Source: an uncultured Pelagibacteraceae bacterium (GTDB taxonomy: Bacteria; Pseudomonadota; Alphaproteobacteria; Pelagibacterales; Pelagibacteraceae). Taken from it: a stretch of 50,533 nt of DNA. Of this stretch, positions 18,670 to 28,542 are shown in pieces; position 1 is the stretch's first letter, and every line of letters starts with the position of its first letter. The position numbers were made by a program, and so were the translations under genes. The notes beneath the pieces were generated by a model. The model saw only the letters and a list, made by a program, of their open reading frames with translations. It made no database searches and was not told the DNA's origin. Location: assembly GCA_902529715.1 (NCBI GenBank), contig CABZXL010000001.1, forward strand, positions 65,162 to 115,694, read 5' to 3'.

Positions 18670-20370
18670 TTAATAAAGTTTTTCTAATTCATTTTTATAT
18701 TTTTGTATAATTTTAAATCTTTTTAACTTTAAAGTTGGAGTTAACATTCCATTTTCAATTGAAAATTTTTCATTTATTATAAAATATTTTTTAATATTTT
18801 CTATTTTTGATAATTTTTTATTAGTTTTTTCTATTTCAACTCTAATTTCTTCCTCAGTAGAAGATTTTTTTTCTTCATTAAGAACCAATATGGCAACAAG
18901 AAATGGTTTATTATCACCATAAACAATTGCTTGTTCAAATAATTCTGAATTAACTAATTCATTTTCAATTTTTATAGGTGAAATGTTATCCCCACCTGGT
19001 GAAATTATAATATCTTTTTTTCTATCAGTTATTTTCAAATAATTATTTTCAAAAACTCCTATATCTCCGGTATGAAGCCATTCATTTTTCAAAACTTTAT
19101 CTGTTTCCTCTTGGTTATTCCAATACCCAAGCATCACATTTTCACCTTTTACAAGTATTTCACCATCTTCAGCAATTTTAACTTCATTTCCTTTAAATGG
19201 CGGGCCTACAGTTTCAACTCGTATATCATTTATAGGATTACAACTAACAACCGGAGAAGTTTCGGTAAGTCCATATCCTTGTAAAGTTGGTAAACCAATA
19301 GCATTTAAAAAAAAACCTACTTCTTTGTCCAAAGCTCCTCCCCCAGAAACAAAGGTTTTTAAAGATCCTCCAAATTGAGCCTTTATTTTTTTTCTAACAA
19401 TTTTATCTAGGGCACTATTCTGTACTTTCTCTAAAAAACTTAGAGGTTCTTTTTTGATTTTTTTAACTCCTAGACTTAGCATTTTTTGAACTAGAATTTT
19501 TTTGATTCCAGTTGCTTTGTTAAAACTAGTATTTATTTTCTGATAAAGATTTTGATAAAATCTTGGAACTGCTGTCATAATTTCTGGACTACAATCATTC
19601 ATATTTTTAATTAATTTATCTATGCTCTCAGCATAAAATACTCTGGCATCAACTGTTATTTGAACGAATTGCACTGTATGTTCATAAGAATGGGATAAAG
19701 GTAACCAAGTCAAAAATCTGGTTTGATCGTTTTTAATTAATGGTTTTAAAATTTCTATTGCTCCTTCGCAATTACTTAAAATTCCACCATGACTTAACAT
19801 TACTCCTTTGGGATTTCCTTGTGTGCCAGATGTATAAATAATACACGCCACATCCTTTCGTGTAATTTTTGTTTTAAAATTATTATTTTTAGTATTTAAA
19901 ATTAAATCATTAATATTTATATATTCATCTTTATTTACTTCATCTAATTTTTCAAAAGAAAATATTTTTTTTATAAAGTCTTTATTCTTTATAATATTTT
20001 TTACTTTTTTAAATTGTTCTGTATTTGAAACAAAAATTACTGATGGCTTACAATCATTTATTATATATTCGTAATCTCTTTCAGCATAAGTTGTATATGC
20101 AGGAACTGTTATTGATTCTGATAGCATTATCGAAAGATCTGAGATAAACCACTCTGGTCTATTTTCAGAAATTAATAGACATCTATCTCCTTTATTTACA
20201 TATTTTTTTAATTCATCTGAAATATTATTTATTGATTCAAATGTTTGTTGCCAACTATAATTTTTTTTAGGCTCTTTTAAAGATGACAAAAATATTTTTT
20301 TTTTATCTTTCTGCTTTTCAAACTGGAAAAAAAATAATTCTGTTAAACTATTTATTTTTGTTAAATCCAT
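18670..20370 (-). CDS. fadD: Long-chain acyl-CoA synthetase (AMP-forming)
   Basis: 566 aa; IIYTSGTQGNPKGVMLSHGG, GYGLTETSPV, HTGDIG..DRKKDIIISPGGDNISP. Confidence 0.85.
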   Translation of the reverse strand: MDLTKINSLTELFFFQFEKQKDKKKIFLSSLKEPKKNYSWQQTFESINNISDELKKYVNKGDRCLLISENRPEWFISDLSIMLSESITVPAYTTYAERDYEYIINDCKPSVIFVSNTEQFKKVKNIIKNKDFIKKIFSFEKLDEVNKDEYININDLILNTKNNNFKTKITRKDVACIIYTSGTQGNPKGVMLSHGGILSNCEGAIEILKPLIKNDQTRFLTWLPLSHSYEHTVQFVQITVDARVFYAESIDKLIKNMNDCSPEIMTAVPRFYQNLYQKINTSFNKATGIKKILVQKMLSLGVKKIKKEPLSFLEKVQNSALDKIVRKKIKAQFGGSLKTFVSGGGALDKEVGFFLNAIGLPTLQGYGLTETSPVVSCNPINDIRVETVGPPFKGNEVKIAEDGEILVKGENVMLGYWNNQEETDKVLKNEWLHTGDIGVFENNYLKITDRKKDIIISPGGDNISPIKIENELVNSELFEQAIVYGDNKPFLVAILVLNEEKKSSTEEEIRVEIEKTNKKLSKIENIKKYFIINEKFSIENGMLTPTLKLKRFKIIQKYKNELEKLY

Positions 20371-20377
20371 AATTTTT

Positions 20378-20464
20378 TGGTGGGCAAAGAGAGAATCGAA
20401 CTCTCACAGTATTACTACTATTGGATTTTGAGTCCAACGCGTCTACCAGTTCCGCCATTCGCCC
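20378..20464 (-). tRNA. tRNA-Leu (CAA)
   Basis: Class II tRNA with variable arm; acceptor GGGCGAA/TTTGCCC, anticodon loop CTCAAAA in stem TTGGA/TCCAA, encoded CCA. Confidence 0.95.
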
Positions 20465-20532
20465 TCATTTCATTGTCATTAATTTGTTTATAAAATAATA
20501 GTATAAGAAGAATTATTGTATTAAAAGAAAAT

Positions 20533-21138
20533 ATGTTCAGAGAACTTTATTTAAAATCAATTAAATTAGCAGGTCATAAAAATTCAAAAATTTTTTTAGG
20601 TTTTATTTCATTTATAGAGAGTTTTATATTTCCTATTCCTCCTGATGTATTAATCATTCCTATGACAATAGCAAAAAGACAGGAATGGATTAGAATTGCT
20701 ATTATTGCTACAGTTGGTTCTGTTCTTGGTGCATGTTTAGGATATTTTATCGGTTACGTTTTTTTTAATGAAATAGGTTTAAAAATTTTTGAATTTTATG
20801 GAGTAGATCCAACTTTTTGGAAAAATAAAGTTTCATCTGAAGGGGGTGTAATTGCATGGATGACTTTACTGGCAATAGCTGGTTTTTCTCCTGTTCCTTT
20901 TAAGCTTCTAACTATTAGCAGTGGTTTTGTTCATTTTAATTTAATATATTTTGTTATTGTTGCTCTATTAACAAGGGGATCAAGATTTTTCTTAATTGCT
21001 TTCTTAATTGGAAACTTTGGTCCGGCAATGAGATTATTGATTGAAAAAAAACTTTTAAAAATATCAATAATTGCTTCTATAGTTGTAATCATTTTTGCTT
21101 ATTTAATTTATAAATTTTTAAATAATTTTTTAATGTAG
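20533..21138 (+). CDS. DedA/YqaA-family membrane protein
   Basis: 201 aa, ESFIFPIPPDVLIIPM and AGFSPVPFKLLTISSGF motifs. Confidence 0.88.
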   Translation: MFRELYLKSIKLAGHKNSKIFLGFISFIESFIFPIPPDVLIIPMTIAKRQEWIRIAIIATVGSVLGACLGYFIGYVFFNEIGLKIFEFYGVDPTFWKNKVSSEGGVIAWMTLLAIAGFSPVPFKLLTISSGFVHFNLIYFVIVALLTRGSRFFLIAFLIGNFGPAMRLLIEKKLLKISIIASIVVIIFAYLIYKFLNNFLM

Positions 21139-21142
21139 TTTA

Positions 21143-21622
21143 ATGATTGATATTTTTGAAATTAAAAAATTTTATATAATTATTTTTGTTACTTCTTTAC
21201 TTTCTTTATTGATAGCTTTGTATATTGAATTTTTTTTAGGCTATCCACCTTGTAAATTATGTATTTATCAAAGAATACCATATTTAATTTCAATTTTTAT
21301 AACCTTCTTAGGAATAAGTTACTCTAAAAAATTAATTTGGTTGTATGCATTATTAATAACTTTTTTTTCAAGCTTTTTACTTTCGGGCTACCATTTTGGC
21401 ATAGAAAAAGAAATTTTTAGTGAATTTTCCGGATGTACTGGTAATTCATTAAATATTACAGATAAAAATGAACTACTAAAATTATTAAGTTCAGAAATAA
21501 ATAGCTGTAAAAATGTTGATTTTAAAATTTTTGGACTATCTCTTGCGTCAATTAACCTTTTGTTATCTTTTTTGATTTTTGTATTAATTTTAAAAGTATT
21601 AAAAAATGAAAAAAACAAATAA
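21143..21622 (+). CDS. dsbB: Disulfide bond formation protein B
   Basis: 159 aa, 4 TM, PPCKLCIYQRIPY plus a periplasmic Cys pair (SGCTGN, NSCKN). Confidence 0.88.
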   Translation: MIDIFEIKKFYIIIFVTSLLSLLIALYIEFFLGYPPCKLCIYQRIPYLISIFITFLGISYSKKLIWLYALLITFFSSFLLSGYHFGIEKEIFSEFSGCTGNSLNITDKNELLKLLSSEINSCKNVDFKIFGLSLASINLLLSFLIFVLILKVLKNEKNK

Positions 21623-22139
21623 AAAAAAAGTAGAAGAGTTTATTAGAGTTGATCATGCTGGAGAAAGAGGAGCTATCAAAATTTATGAAGGACAACTTTT
21701 AGCTCTGAGCACTATAGTAAAAAATGATGAACTAAAAAAAAAAATTAAAGAAATGCAAATTCATGAAAGAGAACATGCAGATTATTTTGAAAAAGAGATT
21801 AAAAAAAGAAATATTAAACCTACTAAGTTTTTACCATTATGGGACTTGTTAGGCATTGGACTTGGTTTTGGGTCTACTTTAATAGGAAAAAAAGCAACCA
21901 TGTTATGTACTGCTTCTGTGGAAGAAGTAATTGATGAACACTATCAAAATCAAATTAATCAATTAAAAAATGATGAAAAAAAACTTAAAAGTAAAATAGT
22001 TAAATTTAGAGATGATGAACTCCACCACAAAGATATTGCATATAGAGAAGGGGCAACAAAGGAAGGTCTTTATTCAATAATGGATAAAATTATTAAAACT
22101 GGATCTAAAATTGCAATAAATATATCTGAAAAAATTTAA
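21606..22139 (+). CDS. coq7: Demethoxyubiquinone hydroxylase
   Basis: 177 aa, RVDHAGERGAIKIYEGQL and E..H diiron motifs (HEREHADYF, DELHHKDIA). Confidence 0.95.
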   Translation: MKKTNKKKVEEFIRVDHAGERGAIKIYEGQLLALSTIVKNDELKKKIKEMQIHEREHADYFEKEIKKRNIKPTKFLPLWDLLGIGLGFGSTLIGKKATMLCTASVEEVIDEHYQNQINQLKNDEKKLKSKIVKFRDDELHHKDIAYREGATKEGLYSIMDKIIKTGSKIAINISEKI

Positions 22140-22709
22140 CTAAGGTTCTAACTCAACATCCCAATATAAATAATCTATCCAACTTTTATGTAAAAAGTTC
22201 GGAGGAAAATTTTTTCCGTTTTTGTGCAAATCTTCTGTCGTTGGTTGATATGGTTTTTGATTTAAAGTCATTCCAGAATATTTAAGTAATCTTCCTCCTT
22301 TTTGCACATTACACGCCGAGCAAGCTGTTACAACATTATCCCAATCAGTTTTTCCACCTTTTGATCTTGGAAGCAAGTGATCAAATGTTAATTCTTTTCT
22401 ATCTCCACAATATTGGCATGAAAATTTATCTCTCAGAAACACGTTAAACCTAGTAAAATTTGGATTTGTTTGTGGCCTAACATAACTTTTTAGAGCAATT
22501 ACACTTGGTAGCTTCATGCTAAAAGAGGGGCTTCTAATTATTCTATCATAATAACTTACTATCGACACTCTTTCTAAAAATACTGATTTTATAGAATCTT
22601 GCCAACTCCATAAAGAAAGTGGATAATAACTTAGCGGTCTGTAGTCTGCATTCAAAACAAGAGCAGGACATTTTTCTAGAGATATAATGGTATCAAAAGA
22701 GTTATTCAT
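22140..22709 (-). CDS. HNH endonuclease
   Basis: 189 aa, CQYCGDRKELTFDHLLPRSKGGKTDWDNVVTACSACN. Confidence 0.92.
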   Translation of the reverse strand: MNNSFDTIISLEKCPALVLNADYRPLSYYPLSLWSWQDSIKSVFLERVSIVSYYDRIIRSPSFSMKLPSVIALKSYVRPQTNPNFTRFNVFLRDKFSCQYCGDRKELTFDHLLPRSKGGKTDWDNVVTACSACNVQKGGRLLKYSGMTLNQKPYQPTTEDLHKNGKNFPPNFLHKSWIDYLYWDVELEP

Positions 22710-22771
22710 AAAATAAGATTAACTTAATTAATTTTATTAATCAATAATACAAAATATTTATTAAAAATTTA

Positions 22772-23425
22772 TTAAATATATAAGTTTTTTTTTATATAAT
22801 TTAATGCAAAACTTGAAGCTTCTATTGGAATATGATGACCACAATTTTCGATCATTTTTGTTTCGATACTTACTTTGTTTCTCATTAAAAAGTCTTTTGC
22901 TTCAAGTAAACGATTTGGTGGCACAACAACGTCTTGATCTCCATGAATCAAAAGCATTTTTGTTTTAGATTTAATTCTTTTAGAAATATTTTCTTTATTA
23001 ATTATTTTTCCTGAAAATCCTACAATACAATTAAAATTTTCTTCCGCTATTAATCCTAAATTTATTGACATCATGCAACCTTGACTAAAACCTGAAATAC
23101 AAATTTCAGAATTATTTAAATTATATTCTGATTTAATTTCGTTGATAAAAAAATTTAATTTTTTTTCTGCTTTAACTGATTCTTCAAGAATATAATCTGG
23201 ATCTTCTTTATCCAAACTAAACCATTGAAAACCATTTGGATTAATTGAACATACTTCGTGGGCATTGGGACACAAAAATATTGTTTCGGGTAGAAATCTT
23301 TTCCAATTTAATGTTACAGCACTTATATCGTTGCCATCTCCTCCATAACCGTGGAGTAAAATTACTGCACTTTTTATACTATTATTTTCTGGTTTTATGA
23401 TTTTTGTTTCTAAGCTAAATTTCAT
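22772..23425 (-). CDS. Alpha/beta hydrolase (phospholipase/carboxylesterase family)
   Basis: 217 aa, ILLHGYGGDGND, nucleophile GFSQGCMMS, HGDQDVVVP, CGHHIP. Confidence 0.9.
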   Translation of the reverse strand: MKFSLETKIIKPENNSIKSAVILLHGYGGDGNDISAVTLNWKRFLPETIFLCPNAHEVCSINPNGFQWFSLDKEDPDYILEESVKAEKKLNFFINEIKSEYNLNNSEICISGFSQGCMMSINLGLIAEENFNCIVGFSGKIINKENISKRIKSKTKMLLIHGDQDVVVPPNRLLEAKDFLMRNKVSIETKMIENCGHHIPIEASSFALNYIKKNLYI

Positions 23426-23439
23426 AAATAAAAAAACTT

Positions 23440-23970
23440 TTAGTCATATTTTTGTAACCATTTGATAATTTTTTTATTATCAAAATTAATAAATCCTATT
23501 ACTCGCGCAAACTCTTCACCTTTTTTATTGATAAAAACTGTGGTGGGCAATCCTCTTAATAAAAATTTGTTAGCTAATTCCACATCTTTATCGAAATATA
23601 TACCTAAGTTATTTATATTTAATTTTTTATAAAAATTCTTAGATTTTTCAACATTATCTCTCCCAACATTAATAGGTATTATTTGTAAATTTTTAAAAAT
23701 AGGATTTGCCTGTAATCTATCTAGAGATGGCATTTCTTCTATACATGGTGCACACCATGTTGCCCAAAAATTTATAATAACCAATGAATTTTCAAACTTA
23801 TTAAGATTAATTATTTCATTATTAATATTTTTAAAATTTATTTTTTCAAGTTTTTTTGGATCTTTGTGTATAACTAAATTCTTCAAATTTGGCTGTTGTA
23901 TTGCATAAGATGAGCTTGATGATATTAGATATATAAAAATTAAAATAAATTTTAATGTTAATAATTTCAT
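23440..23970 (-). CDS. TlpA-like thioredoxin-fold protein
   Basis: 176 aa, signal peptide and INFWATWCAPCIEEMPSLDRL. Confidence 0.9.
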   Translation of the reverse strand: MKLLTLKFILIFIYLISSSSSYAIQQPNLKNLVIHKDPKKLEKINFKNINNEIINLNKFENSLVIINFWATWCAPCIEEMPSLDRLQANPIFKNLQIIPINVGRDNVEKSKNFYKKLNINNLGIYFDKDVELANKFLLRGLPTTVFINKKGEEFARVIGFINFDNKKIIKWLQKYD

Positions 23971-23993
23971 TCTAAAGGGTATAGTTACATAAC

Positions 23994-25388
23994 ATGGTAC
24001 AAAATAAAAACAATAAAGCTATATGGAATACAAGAATAAAGAAGGATACTTCATCAATTTTTAAAAAAGTTGGTAGCTCAATCGATGTAGATAAAAGGCT
24101 ATTTAAAGAAGATATTGAAGGATCAATTGCTCATGTTGAAATGCTATTTAAACAAAAAATTATATCATTTAAAATTAAAAATAAAATAATTTGGGGATTA
24201 AATAGAATAAGAAATGAAATTATAAAAAAAAAATTTAACTTCAATTCTAATCTTGAGGATATTCATATGAATATTGAAAATAGATTATTAGAAATTGTTG
24301 GAGAAGATGCTGGATATATTCACACAGGAAGATCAAGAAATGATCAAGTAATTACTGATTTTAAATTATGGTTAAGAAGTTCAACTGCTGAAATTATTAA
24401 ACAATTAAATGATATAATAAAAATTATTATCAAAAATTCTGAAAAAAATGTTAAAACTATAATGCCAGGATTTACACATTTAAAAAATGCACAACCTATT
24501 TCATTCGCTCATTATTTGTTAGCCTATGTTGAAATGTTTAAAAGAGATAAGAAAAGATTTCAAAATAATTTAGAAAACTTATATGAAAATCCTTTAGGTG
24601 CTGCAGCGTTAGCAGGAACAAGTTTTAATATTGATAGAAACTATACATCAAAAAAATTAAAATTTAAAATTCCAACAAATAATTCTATTGATACTGTTTC
24701 GGATAGAGATTTTGTTTTAGATTTTTTATATTCAGTGTCTGTTTGTTCTATACATATTTCAAGACTAGCTGAAGAGTTTATCATATGGAATTCCGATGCT
24801 TTTAGATTAATTAAACTAAATGACAAAGTGGTTACAGGATCTTCTATAATGCCACAAAAAAAAAATCCTGATCTATTAGAATATTTAAGAGGAAAAACAG
24901 GAAATAGTTTTGGTAACTTATTTGCAATGCTTACTATTTTAAAGGGACTACCACTTTCTTATTTTAAAGACTTGCAAGATGATAAAGAATTAGTATTCAA
25001 TTCTTTTGATCTAATTAAAAATTCAATTTTAATACTTATTGAAATATTAAAAAACTTTACTGCAAATAAAAAGAGAATGTACGAATTGGCTAATATTGGT
25101 TACACAACTTCAACAGATTTAGCCGACCATATTGTTAAATATTACAATTTACCATTTAGAAAAGCATATCAAATAACTTCAAAAATTGTAAATTATACAG
25201 AGTCTAAAAAAATAAAATTAAATCAATTAACTTTAAAAGAGTTAAAAAAAATAGAACCTAAGCTTAATGAAGATGTTTTAAAAGTATTTGATTTAGAAAA
25301 TTCAATAAAATCAAAAAAATCATATGGTGGTACATCTTTTGAAAATGTCAAGAAGATGATAAAAAAGTATAAGAAAGAATCAAAATGA
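23994..25388 (+). CDS. argH: Argininosuccinate lyase
   Basis: 464 aa, HTGRSRNDQV and GSSIMPQKKNPD signatures. Confidence 0.98.
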   Translation: MVQNKNNKAIWNTRIKKDTSSIFKKVGSSIDVDKRLFKEDIEGSIAHVEMLFKQKIISFKIKNKIIWGLNRIRNEIIKKKFNFNSNLEDIHMNIENRLLEIVGEDAGYIHTGRSRNDQVITDFKLWLRSSTAEIIKQLNDIIKIIIKNSEKNVKTIMPGFTHLKNAQPISFAHYLLAYVEMFKRDKKRFQNNLENLYENPLGAAALAGTSFNIDRNYTSKKLKFKIPTNNSIDTVSDRDFVLDFLYSVSVCSIHISRLAEEFIIWNSDAFRLIKLNDKVVTGSSIMPQKKNPDLLEYLRGKTGNSFGNLFAMLTILKGLPLSYFKDLQDDKELVFNSFDLIKNSILILIEILKNFTANKKRMYELANIGYTTSTDLADHIVKYYNLPFRKAYQITSKIVNYTESKKIKLNQLTLKELKKIEPKLNEDVLKVFDLENSIKSKKSYGGTSFENVKKMIKKYKKESK

Positions 25389-25501
25389 TAAAAAAAATTC
25401 TACTAATCTTTATTCTTTTAACTTTTGTTTTTTCATGTGGAAAAAAAGATGATCCAGAATATAAAGAAAGTAAGATAAATATATTAATCAGTAAAATATA
25501 A
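25385..25501 (+). CDS. Small lipoprotein, LptM (YifL)-like
   Basis: Read by eye: MIKKILLIFILLTFVFSCGKKDDPEYKESKINILISKI*; lipobox VFSC-GKK; between argH and lysA; overlaps the argH stop; not in ORF track. Confidence 0.7.
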   Translation: MIKKILLIFILLTFVFSCGKKDDPEYKESKINILISKI

Positions 25502-25505
25502 TTTA

Positions 25506-26720
25506 ATGAAATATAAAAAAGGGCACTTATATATAGAAAAAGTTAGTGCCGATAGGATAGCAAGACAATTTGGCACTCCATCTTATGTTTATTCGTATAA
25601 TAAAATTAAAAACAATATTATTAATTTTAAAAAAAATTTTAAATCCATAAATCCCTTAATTTGTTTTTCAGTAAAATCTAATTCCAATTTAAAAATTCTG
25701 AGTCTGGTAAATAAATTTGGTTTAGGTGCTGATGTAGTTTCAAAAGGCGAGCTACTAAAAGCTTTGAAAGCAAAAATAAAACCAGAAAAAATAGTTTTTT
25801 CTGGTGTTGGTAAAACTATAGATGAACTTAAATTTGCAGTAAGCAAAAAGATTTTATTAATAAATGCTGAATCAGAAAATGAAATAATTGAGATTGAAAA
25901 AATTGCTAAAAAAAATAAAAAAAAAATAAATATTGGTATAAGATTTAATCCAGATACAGATGCTAAAACTTTAAATAAAATTTCTACAGGTAAAAAAGGA
26001 AATAAATTTGGATTAACTACTAAAAATTTTTTAGAACTTATTAAAAAATACAAAAACTCAAGATTTGTTAATATAATTTGTTTAAGTGTACATATCGGTA
26101 GTCAAATTACTAGCAACGCACCATACAATAATATGATCAGAGCAGTTAATAAAATAATTCAACTATCAAAATATAATTTTAAATTTATTGATTTAGGTGG
26201 TGGTATGGGCATACAATATGAAAAAAGTTCAAATAAACTAAATTATTTAAAATATAATAAAATAATAAATTCTTTTTTAAAAAGAAATAACTCTAAGATA
26301 ATTTTTGAACCTGGAAGATCAATTGTTGGTGATGCTGGATATTTAATTTCAAAAATTACATATATTAAGAAAACTAATTCAAAAAATTTTGTTATTATAG
26401 ATGCTGCAATGAACGACTTGATAAGACCAGCCTTATACGGAGCAAAACATCGAATTATACCTTCAAAGCTTAGTAGAAAGAAAATATCAAAAAAACATGA
26501 ATTTGTTGGTCCAATATGTGAAACTACTGACAAATTCTTGACTGTTAACCGGTATCAAAAAATAAATCAAAAAGATATAATTATAATTTGTGATGTTGGA
26601 GCGTATGGAATGGTTTTAAGTTCTAATTATAATTTAAGACCAAAACCAGCAGAAATTTTAGTAAATAAAAATTCAGCAAAAATTATAACCAAGAGACAAA
26701 ATTTAAATAAAATCATTTAA
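25506..26720 (+). CDS. lysA: Diaminopimelate decarboxylase
   Basis: 404 aa, CFSVKSNSNLKIL PLP motif, IDLGGGMGIQY, GPICETTDKF, CDVGAYGMVLSSNYN. Confidence 0.97.
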   Translation: MKYKKGHLYIEKVSADRIARQFGTPSYVYSYNKIKNNIINFKKNFKSINPLICFSVKSNSNLKILSLVNKFGLGADVVSKGELLKALKAKIKPEKIVFSGVGKTIDELKFAVSKKILLINAESENEIIEIEKIAKKNKKKINIGIRFNPDTDAKTLNKISTGKKGNKFGLTTKNFLELIKKYKNSRFVNIICLSVHIGSQITSNAPYNNMIRAVNKIIQLSKYNFKFIDLGGGMGIQYEKSSNKLNYLKYNKIINSFLKRNNSKIIFEPGRSIVGDAGYLISKITYIKKTNSKNFVIIDAAMNDLIRPALYGAKHRIIPSKLSRKKISKKHEFVGPICETTDKFLTVNRYQKINQKDIIIICDVGAYGMVLSSNYNLRPKPAEILVNKNSAKIITKRQNLNKII

Positions 26721-26731
26721 CTTTTAAATTA

Positions 26732-27433
26732 ATGATTAAAAGAACACTTTTTCTAATTTTTTTTTATTTTGGAACTATTTTTGTTTGTATATTTTTTATA
26801 CCAGCTTTAATTTTACCTCAAAAAATAACACTTTATGGTGGTAAAATTCTTGGATTTTGGTCTAAATTTTGTTTAGAAATATTTTTATCAACTAAAGTAG
26901 TAGTTAAAGGAAAAGAAAAAATTTTAAATAATGAAAAATTTTTTATTGCGAGTGCTCACCAATCACAATTTGAAACTTTTTTTCTGCAATCATTATTTAA
27001 TTCACCGATTTTTATTCTAAAAAAAGAATTATTAAGGATACCAATTTTTGGATGGCATTTAAAAAAAATAGGTTCAATTTCAATTGATAGAAATAAGACT
27101 TCTAGGGAAAATTTAAATTTTTCAGACCAAATAAAAAAACATGTAAAAAATTCGGATAGACCAATAATTATCTTTCCACAAGCTACTCGGGTCAACGTTT
27201 TAGATAGATCTCCATTTAAAAAAGGGGTTAAGAGAATTTATGAGGAACTAAATATTTTTTGCCAACCTGTAGCACTTAATTCTGGAATTGTATGGCCAAA
27301 AAATGGATACTTAAAACCAAATAAAACTTTAATTATCTCTATTTTAGATCCTATAGCTCCAGGTATGAATTCAGATGAGTTCTTAAATACACTCCAAAAA
27401 AATATATATCAAGAGATTGATAAAATGATTTAA
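26732..27433 (+). CDS. plsC: 1-acyl-sn-glycerol-3-phosphate acyltransferase
   Basis: 233 aa, variant acyltransferase box ASAHQSQFETF and FPQATR. Confidence 0.88.
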   Translation: MIKRTLFLIFFYFGTIFVCIFFIPALILPQKITLYGGKILGFWSKFCLEIFLSTKVVVKGKEKILNNEKFFIASAHQSQFETFFLQSLFNSPIFILKKELLRIPIFGWHLKKIGSISIDRNKTSRENLNFSDQIKKHVKNSDRPIIIFPQATRVNVLDRSPFKKGVKRIYEELNIFCQPVALNSGIVWPKNGYLKPNKTLIISILDPIAPGMNSDEFLNTLQKNIYQEIDKMI

Positions 27434-28542
27434 CCTTTCATAGGCATCACAACAAAAATACTATCAAAATCACCGGGATCTTTAATCAAAGCTGGTGAAC
27501 CTGTATCTTTAAAATAAATTTCTATATGGTCGCCATCTAGTTGAGAAGCTACATCAATTAAATACCTAGAGTTAAAACTTATATCTAAATCATAATCAAA
27601 TTTAACATTTAAACTTTCTTTTCCGTCTCCACTATTTGTGTTGTTAACAGAAAGATTTAAAATATCTTTTGTTAAACTAAACTTTACACCATCTTTTTTA
27701 TCAAGAGACACAGAAGCGACTCTATCTACAGAATTTAAAAATGATTTTAAATCAACATGAAGTTTTTTTTGATTTTCTTTTGGTATAACTTGAACATAAT
27801 TTGGAAACTTTCCATCGATTAATTTAGAAATTAAAATACTGTTATTTAATTCAAATTTAATTTTAGACTTTATATTTGATACTTTCACATCTCCCTCATA
27901 ATCTTCGAGTAAAGAGCAAAGTTGAAAAATTGTTTTTTTAGGTAGAATTATAGGTTCAAAATCTATTTTTTCTTTTAATCTCACTTTTGAAATAGACATT
28001 CTATGACTATCAGTCGCCGCGGCAGTTAAAAAATATTTATCTTCTATTTGTGTCTGATGAAAAAAAATCCCACTTAAATAGTGTCTTGTTTCATCAGTAG
28101 AAACAGAAAATTTACATTTATTTAATAGTTTAAGAAGATTTTTTGAATTTATAGAAAATTCTTTTTTATTAAAATTTTCATCAGTTAAAGGAAATTCAGA
28201 TGCACTTATACAGTTTAAATTAAAATCTGATTTTTCTGATTCCAAATGTATCTTATTTTCTCCAACACTTGAAAAATTAATTTTTGTTCCTGATGAAAAT
28301 TTTCTTACTATGTCGTACATAATTGAAGAAGAAGTTGTTGTTTTTCCTTGCTCTAATATTTCAACATTCAATATTTGATGAATAAAAATTAAATCTAAAT
28401 CTGTAGCTGTAATAGTTAACTTTGAATCTGATGCATCTAACAATACATTAGATAGTATAGGCAAAGTACTTCTTTTTTCAATTACACCCTGACAATAATT
28501 TAATGATTTTTGAAGATCTTGCTGATTTAAACTAAATTTCAT
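27430..28542 (-). CDS. dnaN: DNA polymerase III beta subunit
   Basis: 370 aa sliding clamp, C-terminal VVMPMKG. Confidence 0.96.
   Translation of the reverse strand: MKFSLNQQDLQKSLNYCQGVIEKRSTLPILSNVLLDASDSKLTITATDLDLIFIHQILNVEILEQGKTTTSSSIMYDIVRKFSSGTKINFSSVGENKIHLESEKSDFNLNCISASEFPLTDENFNKKEFSINSKNLLKLLNKCKFSVSTDETRHYLSGIFFHQTQIEDKYFLTAAATDSHRMSISKVRLKEKIDFEPIILPKKTIFQLCSLLEDYEGDVKVSNIKSKIKFELNNSILISKLIDGKFPNYVQVIPKENQKKLHVDLKSFLNSVDRVASVSLDKKDGVKFSLTKDILNLSVNNTNSGDGKESLNVKFDYDLDISFNSRYLIDVASQLDGDHIEIYFKDTGSPALIKDPGDFDSIFVVMPMKG

Noticed and set aside
25589-26533. Minus-strand ORFs inside lysA (154 aa, 96 aa)
   Set aside because: Antisense shadow ORFs of an AT-rich conserved gene.
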